Assembly: GCF_024139115.2 (NCBI RefSeq)
Contig: NC_085140.1
Span: 30,987,806-31,051,805, forward strand
Reading direction: 5' to 3'
Length of the DNA: 64,000 bases
Source: Armigeres subalbatus
Taxonomy: Eukaryota > Arthropoda > Insecta > Diptera > Culicidae
Part shown: positions 33,173 through 42,594 of the stretch, piece by piece
How positions within the stretch are numbered: position 1 is the stretch's first letter
Layout of the letters: every line of letters starts with the position of its first letter
Notes under the pieces: model-generated
What the model saw: only the letters and a program-made list of their open reading frames with translations
Told to the model about the DNA's origin: nothing
Database searches by the model: none
Position numbers and translations under genes: made by a program

Positions 33173-33178
33173 ACTTAC
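33173..33178 (-). other. Pka-R1: Splice donor (GTAAGT) of the Pka-R1 exon
   Basis: On the minus strand the coding exon ends GAAAGG and is followed by GTAAGT, a consensus donor. It falls after a complete codon (phase 0) at a conserved boundary in PKA regulatory subunits. Confidence 0.85.
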
Positions 33179-33343
33179 CCTTTCCAGCTTCTGGAAGTAC
33201 TGCCGCAGGAACGAGATGGGATTGTCGGGCCGGGCCACGCACAGCTGCACGATGCAATCCTTGAGCACCCGCTGAATTCGATGCGTCTGGATGTAGGCCT
33301 CGCACTCGCGTAGGCTTTGCTCTTCTTCCAGCAGCGACGCCAT
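33179..33343 (-). CDS. Pka-R1: cAMP-dependent protein kinase type I regulatory subunit, first coding exon
   Basis: The exon encodes exactly 55 residues from the ATG at 33343. The segment [20 protein letters not shown], then [18 protein letters not shown], is the dimerisation/docking domain of type I PKA regulatory subunits, including the two Cys that form the intersubunit disulphides (in ECEAY and LKDCIV). This domain binds AKAP anchoring proteins; the full protein holds the PKA catalytic subunit inactive until cAMP binds its two CNB domains. Those domains and the inhibitor site are not in this window, so the remaining exons must lie beyond position 1, and 1-33178 would be a very large, transposon-filled intron. 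The start is supported by the family: the N-terminus of type I subunits is only a few residues longer or shorter. A possible 5' UTR intron donor lies at about 33441 (GTAAGTG on the minus strand). The gene is divergent from the FAM234-like gene. Confidence 0.88.
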
Positions 33344-34211
33344 AATTGCAGCTGTGATCTCGAGATTTCTCCTGCTACTATGACTGCTGCTGGTGCTGCT
33401 GTTGGAATCTAGAGCAAGATCCGACGGGGGTTCGGGACACTTACGGGCAATTTTCGGTGCTTTTAGGCAGGGCAGAGGAAACCCTTACACTTTCACACGT
33501 CGAAGATGGGGAACACTGTGCTCGGGTGGCACAAATGAAAAACAAATCAAAATTAGGACGCTCTTGGTACCTGGGATTTTCAGTCACCACAATAATCTAC
33601 AAGCGATAGGTATCTGGGGTTGTTTTCCTTTTTAATCTAACACTTGAATCACGTAAAAATCAACTTCCAACTATTCTTCTGGTAAAATTTCACGCTGCAG
33701 CAAACCACTTCCTACACGATTGTTGGGAGCGTTTAGCACAAAAATTTCTTCCGCAAAGGGATAAGAAAAAATAAAATTTTATTCACGAAAACGACACTAA
33801 ACCAGGATTCACTACGGGATCGCGCTATTATAACTCGACGAGGCGCGACAATAGTTTTGGGAGCTCTATAATCCCACGAAGAAAGAAAACACTTCTATTT
33901 CTGCTGTTTTGTGCTAATGGGTGCAGGCTGTAGTTTCCTTTTCAGAAGACGAAAGACGACAAACGAGAGCCCAAGATGCTTTCGATGGTGTTTTTTGCGT
34001 CGACTGAACAAGGATGTCATGCAAGTTTGACAGTTTTGTTTTTTTAGAATTTATAGCATGCACCATGTGGTGTTTTTAACTAACGATGTCAGTCCATTTA
34101 ATATAATTACTGTGACATAAATTTCTGCAATCTGGTAAAAATCGTCCCAAATAGAAATGAACGATTTATCGAATCTGTTAAATTATTCAGTTTCTTATCA
34201 TGGAATAATAA
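33344..34211 (-). other. Presumed 5' UTR and promoter side of Pka-R1
   Basis: The bases next to the ATG include a CAGCAGCACCAGCAGCAG-type run (minus strand, about 33375-33400) common in insect leader sequences. A donor-like GTAAGTG on the minus strand near 33441 suggests a spliced leader. No TATA box or initiator stands out. From about 33700 to 34030 the sequence is unique-looking and could hold the transcription start. Confidence 0.45.
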
Positions 34212-34213
34212 TA

Positions 34214-34736
34214 CACCCGATTCTTTTTTTACACGGGGAATGCGTTCCGTGTAAAGGTTGGTATCGTGTTCAAAAGAAATTTCTTTTTCTATCTCAATCA
34301 CATGTTAAATTCCGTTCACTGAATCGGAAAAGTAAAGAATCGCAACAAAATTCTTACAACAGTATCCACATGAAAAGAACAAAAATCGAAATTGGCATTT
34401 ATAAGGTTCCCACGCAAAGTAATGGGAGCTGTCACTTTACTTTCGGAAAAATATTCTGCTCAATTATTCCGTAAGTAAAAGTGACAATTTGCTCCATGCA
34501 GATCAGTTGTCAAAATTCCTCTTGGTAATATTGAGCAAAATTCCGTAACCTCTCTACTTTTTAAGTCGATACTGGCCTTTAAAAAAGTTTTCAGTTCAAA
34601 ATTTGAAAATCCGTGTAAAAAAAGTTTTATGATTTCTCGACAAATCATGCAAAATGGAGCAACTTTGCAAAAATTTTGTATGGGATTTTTTTACACGGCC
34701 GTGTAAAAAAAATCCGTGTAAAAACAGAATCGGGTG
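34214..34736. mobile_element. TA-flanked MITE, 523 bp
   Basis: The ends read CACCCGATTCT, one variable base, then TTTTTACACGG on both strands (about 24 bp). Both abut TA (34212-34213 and 34737-34738). The interior has no transposase, so it would need a Tc1/mariner-type enzyme supplied elsewhere. Confidence 0.87.
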
Positions 34737-34784
34737 TATACGTAAAGGCTATATGTTCGCCCCAAAAACAAAATTTTTGTACTA

Positions 34785-34870
34785 AGCCCGGAGACCCATA
34801 TAGTGTTATATACCGATCGACCCAGCTCGACGAATCGGAGTGATGTCTGTGTGTGTATTTGTGTGCGCAA
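34785..34870 (-). repeat. Degenerate copy of the 27535-27710 repeat family
   Basis: The minus strand reads CACACACAGACATCACTCCG, then GAGCTGGGTCGA and a GTATATAACAC block, in the order seen at 27560-27612. Confidence 0.55.
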
Positions 34871-34899
34871 ACTAATCTCAATATTTTTTTAGCACTTAT

Positions 34900-35430
34900 C
34901 CTTAACCAATTTGCTCGTATGTTGCAACGTACATGTTGCATTCGACGCGGAATGCTGTCCCATTGTTTCGTATTGAAAATTAACCCAATCGAACTATGGG
35001 CTTCGAAGTTATGGCCAAAATATATTTTTTCTCAAAAAAAATTTTCACTTACTTTTTAAACACTTGAGAGCTGAGCAGAATTGATACGTTTGCGAACGTT
35101 TCAACACTTTTCCCATGGTAAAACTGTTAAAAGGCATGCAAACGTATCCATTCTGCTCAGCTTTTTACTCTTTGCTGATTTGCTCGCAACAGGTTTCATT
35201 CGACGCAGAATCATTGTTTCCTATTGAATTCTCAGACAAATCGGACTATGGGTTTCGAAGTTTTGGCCAAAATTCATTTTTTTCAAAATTTTTCAAAACT
35301 TGTCCCATTGTTCCGTATTGATAATTGGCCGTATCGGACTATGGGATTTGGAGTTATGATCAAAATACATTTTTTTACAAGAAAAATCCTCACTTGTTTT
35401 CTAGGCACTTACTCTTAGCCGATCCCGAAT
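34900..35430. repeat. Degenerate tandem repeat with units of about 110-130 bp
   Basis: The strings TTTGCTCG...CAACA, CATTCGACGC, CCCATTGTTTCGTATTGAAA, GACTATGGG and CAAAATACATTTTTT recur in the same order at about 34910, 35178 and 35298 (the last lacking its first half). A further unit is at 37475-37555. Confidence 0.65.
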
Positions 35431-35888
35431 AAAAAATATTATAGAAAAACAATACAACTTATTGTAACATTACCATCAAAAACAATGAATTTACCATAGA
35501 TTATATTGTAGATGAAATAATAGAAATACATTAGAATGTATTGTTATGAACCATTCATTAAACTGTAAATGAAGGTTTCACATTAGAATGTACGGGTTGC
35601 TAAGTATCGTAACCATACAAAATCTGAGATTTTTTCATACACTTATTTTGTCAAACAATATATTGTATCGTATTGTACGTGGATTTCCCTATTGGACCCG
35701 ACCGTTCGAAATAGTCGCTCCTTAAACGGTCGTTGAAATCGCCGTTTTCACCTTCACACCCATCTTCATAGTAAAATCTTTCAAAACTGGCAAGTCTGCA
35801 ACGTGCTTTTTGTTGTTTCTCTCGGACTTCTCTTTCTTTTTCCGATGTTTTGACATCTGTTTTGATAGACAAGGAGCAAAAAAGAAGG
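35431..35888. other. Non-coding spacer
   Basis: AT-rich sequence without a gene. An 80-residue minus-strand ORF at 35651-35893 is charged and low-complexity and has no recognisable domain. Confidence 0.45.
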
Positions 35889-36136
35889 TTCAATCAAAGG
35901 TAATTGCCTATTTCCGGGGATTAAACCACCCGACTTGGACGTTAATTTACAATGTTATGAAAACTCATATGTGAATATGTACGTTATGTGGAAGATATTG
36001 ATTTGGAAAATGTATTGGAGGTAACCACTTCCCTTCGATGGGACTCGAACCCATGACCCTACAGTACGCTAGACTGGTGCTTTAACCAACTAAGCTACTA
36101 AGGACCTCCGTCGGTCTTCGCAACCTAGCGGCTACT
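35889..36136 (-). mobile_element. tRNA-derived SINE, copy 1
   Basis: It has the same 250-bp unit as 36388-36643, with only a few differences. The tail (GTTCAATCAAAGG) is at the left and the tRNA-like head, with A and B boxes, at the right. Confidence 0.85.
36030..36104 (-). tRNA. tRNA-like head of SINE copy 1 (probable pseudo-tRNA)
   Basis: The minus strand folds as a cloverleaf: acceptor TCCTTAG/CGAAGGG with one mismatch, a GCTT...AAGC D arm, and an ATGGG TTCGAGT CCCAT T arm. The A box TAGCTTAGTTGG (36086-36097) and B box GGTTCGAGTCC (36041-36051) are intact. The acceptor mismatch and the repeat context argue against a functional tRNA. Confidence 0.4.
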
Positions 36137-36387
36137 GAACGAGCTCGAGATTCCCAAATTGGACACATAGTCAAATCACTCGCAATCCATTTCTCAAGCC
36201 AATACTTCCACATGTGTATTGTACACGTCCACATTAGAGGAGCGTGAGTATTTAGAATGTCTGGCGGCTATACACATTCTTCATCAGCAACGGTACTGAT
36301 CAAGTGATGTTGTGTAAGCTATTTGCCAGTCGGTCGTCAAGCTCAGACCCGACCGCATTGCGTAGGCAAGAGCACGCAACTCAAGTT

Positions 36388-36643
36388 CAGTTCAATCAAA
36401 GGTAATTGCCTATTTCCGGGGATTAAACCACCCGACTTGGACGTTAATTTACAATGTTATGAAAACTCATATGTGAATATGTACGTTATGTGGAAGATAT
36501 TGATTTGGAAAATGTATGGAGGTAACCACTTTCCCTTCGATGGGACTCGAACCCATGACCCTACAGTACGCTAGACTGGTGCTTTAACCAACTAAGCTAC
36601 GAAGGACCTCCGTCGGCCTTCGCAACCTAGCGGCTACTGAACG
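36388..36643 (-). mobile_element. tRNA-derived SINE, copy 2
   Basis: It is nearly identical to copy 1, including the region left of the tRNA head and a short tract after it (GCAACCTAGCGGCTACTGAA). The intervening 36137-36387 is not repeated. Older relatives are at 30868-31130 and 54023-54147. Confidence 0.87.
36532..36606 (-). tRNA. tRNA-like head of SINE copy 2 with a complete acceptor stem
   Basis: The acceptor TCCTTCG/CGAAGGG pairs at all seven positions (one G-U). The D arm, a four-pair anticodon stem with loop CTAGCGT, and a five-pair T arm all form. Read as a tRNA the anticodon would be AGC (Ala). The unit sits at the head of a dispersed repeat, so I regard it as a SINE promoter rather than a translation tRNA. 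Confidence 0.45.
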
Positions 36644-38088
36644 ATTAGATTAGATTAAATTGTATATTTATAGTATTGCCGATTTCACCAATTTGAAGAG
36701 TTATGTGTAGATTGTGATTTGCCCGCTTCTTTTTCTCACACTCACTCTCATTTCGGGTTGATCGATTTTTGTTACTGAAATTTACCCAATTATAACCCAT
36801 TGAGTCACATATAAGCGTGTACACTAAATCGATTCCCGCCAGTATTTGACGTCTGTTTGTTTTCAGATTGAGCACTCACACACAAATATTATACACGGAA
36901 AATCAAACTTTTTTGAGTGTATTGCGTGTGAGAAAAAGATGACTGTGAGAAAAAAATCTCGCAAAACTCTTATAAAGTGCAAAAAGCGCAATAAAACAAA
37001 ACAATATTTGATTTCTTAATTATGACGGCTTTACACCGTTCAACAAATAAATTTAAACAAAAATAATACAAATGGGATAATTATTGTCATATTGGTAATA
37101 TGAAATTTGACCAAAGTTTTCAAAAGTTAACAATGATTAAATCTTATGTACTAAAATGTTCTAAAAACAATTGCAAGTATTGCTACATTATAGAACAATG
37201 TTCCCGTACTATATCCTCGGTTTTGATACAATATGTGCAACCATCCAGAAACAATATATCCTATTGTATACGGTAGAGCATATGGTAATTCAATTGTTCA
37301 TACCAGGCTACTGTCATGCTATTGTCGCCAAATCGTAGCCAGGATGTCCCGGGCACACTTTTTTTTTATACTACTTTTCAATGATGACAGCGGTCTATGT
37401 CTATTGATGATGATGACACCGCGCTTGTTACAGGCTCGGTTCATACTATTGAGCCTATGGTATTATTTTTTCCGGGATTTGCTCGCAACAAGTTTCATTC
37501 GACGCAGAATCTTGTCCCATTGTTTTCTATTGAAAATTGGCCAAAATTCTGTTTTCATAACACGAGAGGCTACTATTTTTACTATTTTCTCAATACAACA
37601 GTATAAGTTTTCTGAGATTTCATGAACAAGACTAAATAGTTAGACCATATATTTTCTTCAAATTTCAAATCGTTAAATTTGCCGTTTCCGTTGCCATTCC
37701 GCTGACATTGTGTTTGGGGCTTAATATTAGTCTGTGTGCTATGTGGTGAATTTAACTTTGATATACGCTATAAATTACTTTTGTCGATAAAGTAGATGTT
37801 TTGTTTTATTTTGCTTTTTTGTTGATTTCGTTGACAGCTGTGGCCGATTTTTTTTTACTCGCGATTTAAAAAAAAAGATACGTCGTAATTTTCCGCGAAA
37901 ACCAAAGAAAATCTCTAATGTAATTGTTTAACATTAGCTTTAAACTGAGAATAAAACTGCGCTCGCTGTAAGCATGACACATTTGAACTAGTTTCAATCC
38001 GAGCAATAGATGTGAAAGGTTTGTAAAAAAAAATCTAATGTTTATTGATTTTGTTTTCATGGTTGACCCCATTTTCTAGCAGTGTATT
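36644..38088. other. Intergenic region upstream of the FAM234-like gene
   Basis: The left part is AT-rich with a piece of the 34900-35430 repeat at 37475-37555. A polypyrimidine tract followed by CTAGCAG ends at 38082, six bases before the ATG. It could be the acceptor of a 5' UTR intron. No TATA box is convincing. Confidence 0.4.
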
Positions 38089-40155
38089 ATGCCTAATAGT
38101 GATTCATCCGGAGGTATCTACTCCCCCATTCCGCAAACAACGATAACCGATTCCGAGAGCGAAGAAGATTTACTGCAAAGACATCATTATCATCTAACAG
38201 CGGTACCAGCTCATCATCAGCATCCCCATCGAGTGGCCGCGGCAGTTCATCATCATCCAAACGGGGGAAGATTCGGCAGAGGTAACGGCTTCATTACGAC
38301 AACCACAACGATCGCAATGAACGGAATGACGGGTAAGGGAAGCAATAGGAATCCTGTTGTTTTAGGAGGAGCTGATGGAACGGCTATTAGTAACAGTTTG
38401 TACAATGGGTTGGCCAGCCCGAGCGACGTCGAGGATGCCCATGGCGTATTCCACGGGGACAATGTAGCTATTCTGCACGAAACCGGGTCGCTATCCATCG
38501 AGAGGAAGATGTCATTTCCGCGTAAGTGTTGCTTCGTAGCTTCGTTGGCTGTTTGCTTTCTTTCGTTGGTGGTATTTTTGTGGGTCATCCCTTGCTCAGA
38601 TGATATGGCTTGTCCGGCCAAGGCAGAACGGATTATGACACAAAACTGGATTAGAAATTATGAGAAGATAGAGCTGAAGGGAGTGATTAACGCAGTGGAC
38701 GGTGTGAGAGGGAAGAGCAAGAATTTGATATTCATGTACAGAGGCGATAAACTGTTTCCAGAGTTTGCAAGTTCATTCAAGATGAGAAACGGAATAATTT
38801 CATTGGTAGGGAGTACCGGCAAAGTGGCATGGTACGATCAGATGGTGAATGAACCGAAAAGTATTGATTGCACACTAATCGATGCTGATTTGAATGGGTC
38901 TCCGGATTGTCTGGTGATGGACGAGTATGGTCAGTTAGAGTGTATAAATCCTCTATCTGGGCAATGGATCTGGCATTCGCCTATATATGATCAGAAGAGT
39001 ATCCTAAAGCAAAATGATCTGCTGGATTTCCCATTAGTTATCCCGGACGTGGATGGAGATGGTGTGAAGGATTTATTCTTCATCACAAGTTATGGCGAAA
39101 CAAAGCATAATAAGCTGGTTATGATTTCCGGACGCAAAGGAGAACTCATTGGAGATTCCCACATTTTGAAAGAATGTATTTACGTCCACAAGTTGATGAT
39201 TGATTCTGAATACAATGTCATGTTCAACTGCGTTAAGGAGAAATCCGAACAGCAGAGATCCAAACCTTTGGAAGAACTATACATGCAGATCAAGCATAAG
39301 GCGTTGGATATGCGAAAAATAAGCAAGAAGGTGGACCTTCCGCAGCATAAATTTTTTGGTCAGAGGAAAAACACTGAAAAGCAGAGGACTATTGATGCGG
39401 TTGGCGGTAAACAGTTGGTGATCGAGAATCGTGGTAAATGTCCGGAAAACTGTTCCACTACTGTATTACTTACTGAAGAGTCTAACGGAAAAGTATTATG
39501 GAATGCTTCTGGAAAACAGTTATATGGCATGCAACCTGTACGGTTGTCATTTAGCAATGTTGGCAAAGAAAACCCCTCCGCAATCAACGGTTTTGTGCTG
39601 AAGTTTTGGGAATGGAGTCAGGAGGAACCGGACAACCGAAGCAGTCGGGACAAACGTTCATCCAAAGAGGAGCACAATCTTTTCTCCCATTTGCTGGTGA
39701 AGAAACAATCCTGGGTTCTTCCGGATCAGAATACTGATACTGACCAAACCGCAAAGGTCCGACGAAGCGTCAATCAAACTTTACGCCCGGGAACATATAA
39801 AACGCGTATGCGGTACCTAAAGGAAATCGTCAAGCTGATTGTTTTCAATTCTACCGACATCAAAATCGAAAACACCAGCCAGTCCAACATTATACAGTAC
39901 TGTCGGGAGAATGTGAAGGACAAAACCGACGTGGTTTGTCAACCGGATCTCAATTACCAGGAAAACTCGCTGCTAATTGCCGACCTAGATGACGATGGCT
40001 CCCAAGAGCTGGTCTCGTACTACTCCACTTTCGTGAAAGCAGATTCAGAAACTGGGGAACGCTCCGGCATAAAGCTGAAGACGTTTGTCCAGCTGTTGCG
40101 ACTGCAATCAGAGCTTCCCAAGCTGTACAATAGCAGTGAAAACATCATGCGCTGA
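38089..40155 (+). CDS. FAM234/ITFG3-like single-pass membrane protein
   Basis: The 688-residue product has a cytosolic-type N-terminus: a SPIPQTTITDSESEEDL acidic stretch (12-28), a His-rich region (about 32-56) and a Thr run. One membrane segment follows at about 147-168 (CCFVASLAVCFLSLVVFLWV), then a Cys-containing stalk (PCSDDMACP). The large C-terminal part has FG-GAP/beta-propeller-like calcium-loop motifs: DADLNGSPDCLV (about 265-276), IPDVDGDGVKDLFF (about 320-333) and IADLDDDGSQELV (about 629-641). This layout matches the animal FAM234A/B (ITFG3) family, whose function is poorly known. Several N-x-S/T sites in the C-terminal half suit a luminal or extracellular domain. The ATG is the first in frame; an in-frame TAG lies 12 bases upstream, across a possible splice acceptor. 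No coding intron is needed. Nearest alternative: another integrin-alpha-repeat protein. Confidence 0.8.
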   Translation: MPNSDSSGGIYSPIPQTTITDSESEEDLLQRHHYHLTAVPAHHQHPHRVAAAVHHHPNGGRFGRGNGFITTTTTIAMNGMTGKGSNRNPVVLGGADGTAISNSLYNGLASPSDVEDAHGVFHGDNVAILHETGSLSIERKMSFPRKCCFVASLAVCFLSLVVFLWVIPCSDDMACPAKAERIMTQNWIRNYEKIELKGVINAVDGVRGKSKNLIFMYRGDKLFPEFASSFKMRNGIISLVGSTGKVAWYDQMVNEPKSIDCTLIDADLNGSPDCLVMDEYGQLECINPLSGQWIWHSPIYDQKSILKQNDLLDFPLVIPDVDGDGVKDLFFITSYGETKHNKLVMISGRKGELIGDSHILKECIYVHKLMIDSEYNVMFNCVKEKSEQQRSKPLEELYMQIKHKALDMRKISKKVDLPQHKFFGQRKNTEKQRTIDAVGGKQLVIENRGKCPENCSTTVLLTEESNGKVLWNASGKQLYGMQPVRLSFSNVGKENPSAINGFVLKFWEWSQEEPDNRSSRDKRSSKEEHNLFSHLLVKKQSWVLPDQNTDTDQTAKVRRSVNQTLRPGTYKTRMRYLKEIVKLIVFNSTDIKIENTSQSNIIQYCRENVKDKTDVVCQPDLNYQENSLLIADLDDDGSQELVSYYSTFVKADSETGERSGIKLKTFVQLLRLQSELPKLYNSSENIMR

Positions 40156-41158
40156 GTGTTGGGGAAATTTTCTTTTACTGAGCATTTGTAACTTTAACAA
40201 AGAGTGATCTCATAACTAGTCGAAGCAGCCTAACACAACAATGTTAGCTTCTAGCGTTAAGAACTGAAGTATCTCAGTTGATGTGTTTTATGATAAAAAG
40301 AGTGATAGAAAATAGGCCACTATTTAGTAGGTGCGAGAGGCATATGCAACGAGCAAAGTGTTATTTTAAATAGTTTTTTTTTTGTTTTAAGTAGTAATAA
40401 CAGGTTGGTCAATTGTTCAATTGAGATGAAAACGATTTTAAACATTTTCATACTTGTTTCAAGTGGGATAGGTACCAAATCGGGTCCTACCAAAACACAA
40501 CTGCAGCGGTGAGCATAACTGTCTCATAATGATATGGATTTCATATTAATTGTGGACAATTATGCTTATGGGTGGCAAATAAGTCCTGATCTATAATGTA
40601 CACAAGCTATAGCTAAAACTTACTTGAAGTTGCTCTGGCTGGCTCGATTTCGAACATTATGGGCTGAGTGCTAAAATATGACTTTAATGAAATTTGTTAG
40701 GGGTTCAGCTAAAACGCACCAAGCACCTTTTTCACGAAATGCGGAAACACAAAGGACAGAATTTCTTACACATGAAACAAAAATCACACAGCATAAACAT
40801 ATGCAAATAAAAAGTCTAACATTTCATTACTTTCAATGGGTTGAATTTTTTCCAGTCGGTCTCCAAACATTTTCTTCGGATTTATTTTTCAAGAGAAGAA
40901 AATCACCCGAACACTTCTAAGACCATATAGAGATTAGATCTCAGTCATTTTCACCCATACGCCTTATCGTTGAGCTAGGAAATGTCTCCTGCCTACCGAA
41001 AAACAAGATTTTTGTTTTCATTTTCTTTAATATACCAACTCTCTTAATGGTAGCGAGTTATGATAAAATTTTAAAAATCGTGTCTAAAACCATTTTTTAG
41101 GTAAACTTTTATTATTGTTTTTCAACATGGACATGTTCGACAAAGTGAACAAGTACGG
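40156..41158 (+). other. 3' UTR and downstream flank of the FAM234-like gene
   Basis: No further ORF continues the gene. An AATAAA at 40806-40811 is a possible polyadenylation signal about 650 bases after the stop. After it no gene is seen up to the TE at 41161. Confidence 0.4.
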
Positions 41159-41160
41159 TA

Positions 41161-42588
41161 CCGTGACATGCCCTATTACCGTGGGGTTAAGGACGTGTCC
41201 ACAATGAATTCGCCATATAAAATTCAATTTGTAACAATCATCCTTGAAAACTATGTCACTTTAATCAATATTAAATACATTTGAAGGGAAAAATATGTTT
41301 TGTACTTCAACTCATAAAAAAATGAAGAAAATAGTATTCGACATTTGACTTATGAATATGCCTAATACCGCGTACATTCCAAATACCGCGCAGAAAATTG
41401 CCTAATACCGTGCCCTATCAAACAAACTCAAATGATGAGCTTAACAGCACATTTACAATAAAATGTGTAAATAATTGAATCATATACAAATTTCAATTAA
41501 ATTATTAGGTCAAACATACTAAAAAAAGTCATGAAAATTTATTATTTTAAACAGATACCTACTGGGAAAAGAATCATTTCCGTGGGAAGTTAGCAATTTC
41601 TCAATATTGACGGTTTAAAAGCGTTTATTATTTTTTTCAAATAATTTACTTCACATTTCTTTAGGTTTTAGATAGATGATATCCAATCGAGTGTCTAAGT
41701 AGATTTGAAGACAATGGGAGGATTTGTATTCAGATGAAAAATACTCTACCTTCATTTCTAAAGGAAACTGCACAGGAAAAATATTTACGTTTATAGTCTG
41801 TGGTAAATATCGCATAAATGATATTGTATTCGTATGTGCTGAATGATACAATAAAGACGATTTGTATGTTCATTAGATGTATACCATCTTCAAGTCTCCC
41901 AACAGAAGTTTTTCTTTGAGGAAGTATTAGAATAATACATATTGCAATATGTAATTCATCTGAATGATGCTTCCCTAGTAATCCTACGCATAAAATGTCG
42001 TAGATATTTAATATGAATGTTTCAATACCTATACGATATTGTCTAGTGGTCTATGTATTCAATGTGATGGTTACGTTTTATTTTTCTGAGTATCAACTTC
42101 ACGGTATAGCCTAGTCACGGTATTAGGCACTACTGGCGAAGAAGATGTCCTAATACCGCGACAATTGTTTTGATCAATAAAAATGCAAAAACAAGAAATT
42201 TAAATACCATTTCAGTACCCAGCTCATTTTTATAGCTGTAAAACTGGGCTCAATGAGATATTGGAAGTACCTAAATATCATTTAAAAATCAAGTTACAAG
42301 ACTTAAAAGAAATATAACCAAATATAACCATAATTTTAATTAAGCGTTTTGCTAAGCGGATGCAAATTTTGGCTGGTCGAGCCATACAATTTCACATTTA
42401 TTTTTTAGCGCCTAATTTACGTCACAAATACCCACAAATATAACTTGCTAACATTTTCTGATATATATATATATATTTGTGTATTTCACCAAATAATGTG
42501 ATGTGTATGACAGACAGTACCTCTATATTCATCAATTTGGATAAAATCCACGGTATTAGGCAATGCGCGGAATTAGGGCAGGTCACGG
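41161..42588. mobile_element. Non-autonomous TA-flanked element with repeated subterminal motifs
   Basis: The ends read CCGTGAC, one variable base, TGCCCTA on both strands (about 22 bp of imperfect inversion). Both abut TA (41159-41160 and 42589-42590). Inside, CCTAATACCGCG or a close variant recurs near 41360, 41400, 42115, 42150 and 42555 in both orientations, clustered towards the ends. Such repeats often bind transposase. No coding sequence was found in its 1428 bp. Confidence 0.78.
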
Positions 42589-42594
42589 TACAGT

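Noticed and set aside
33030..33305. 91-residue minus-strand ORF overlapping the Pka-R1 exon
   Set aside because: It is a different frame and runs through the splice donor; the PKA docking-domain frame starting at 33343 is the conserved one.
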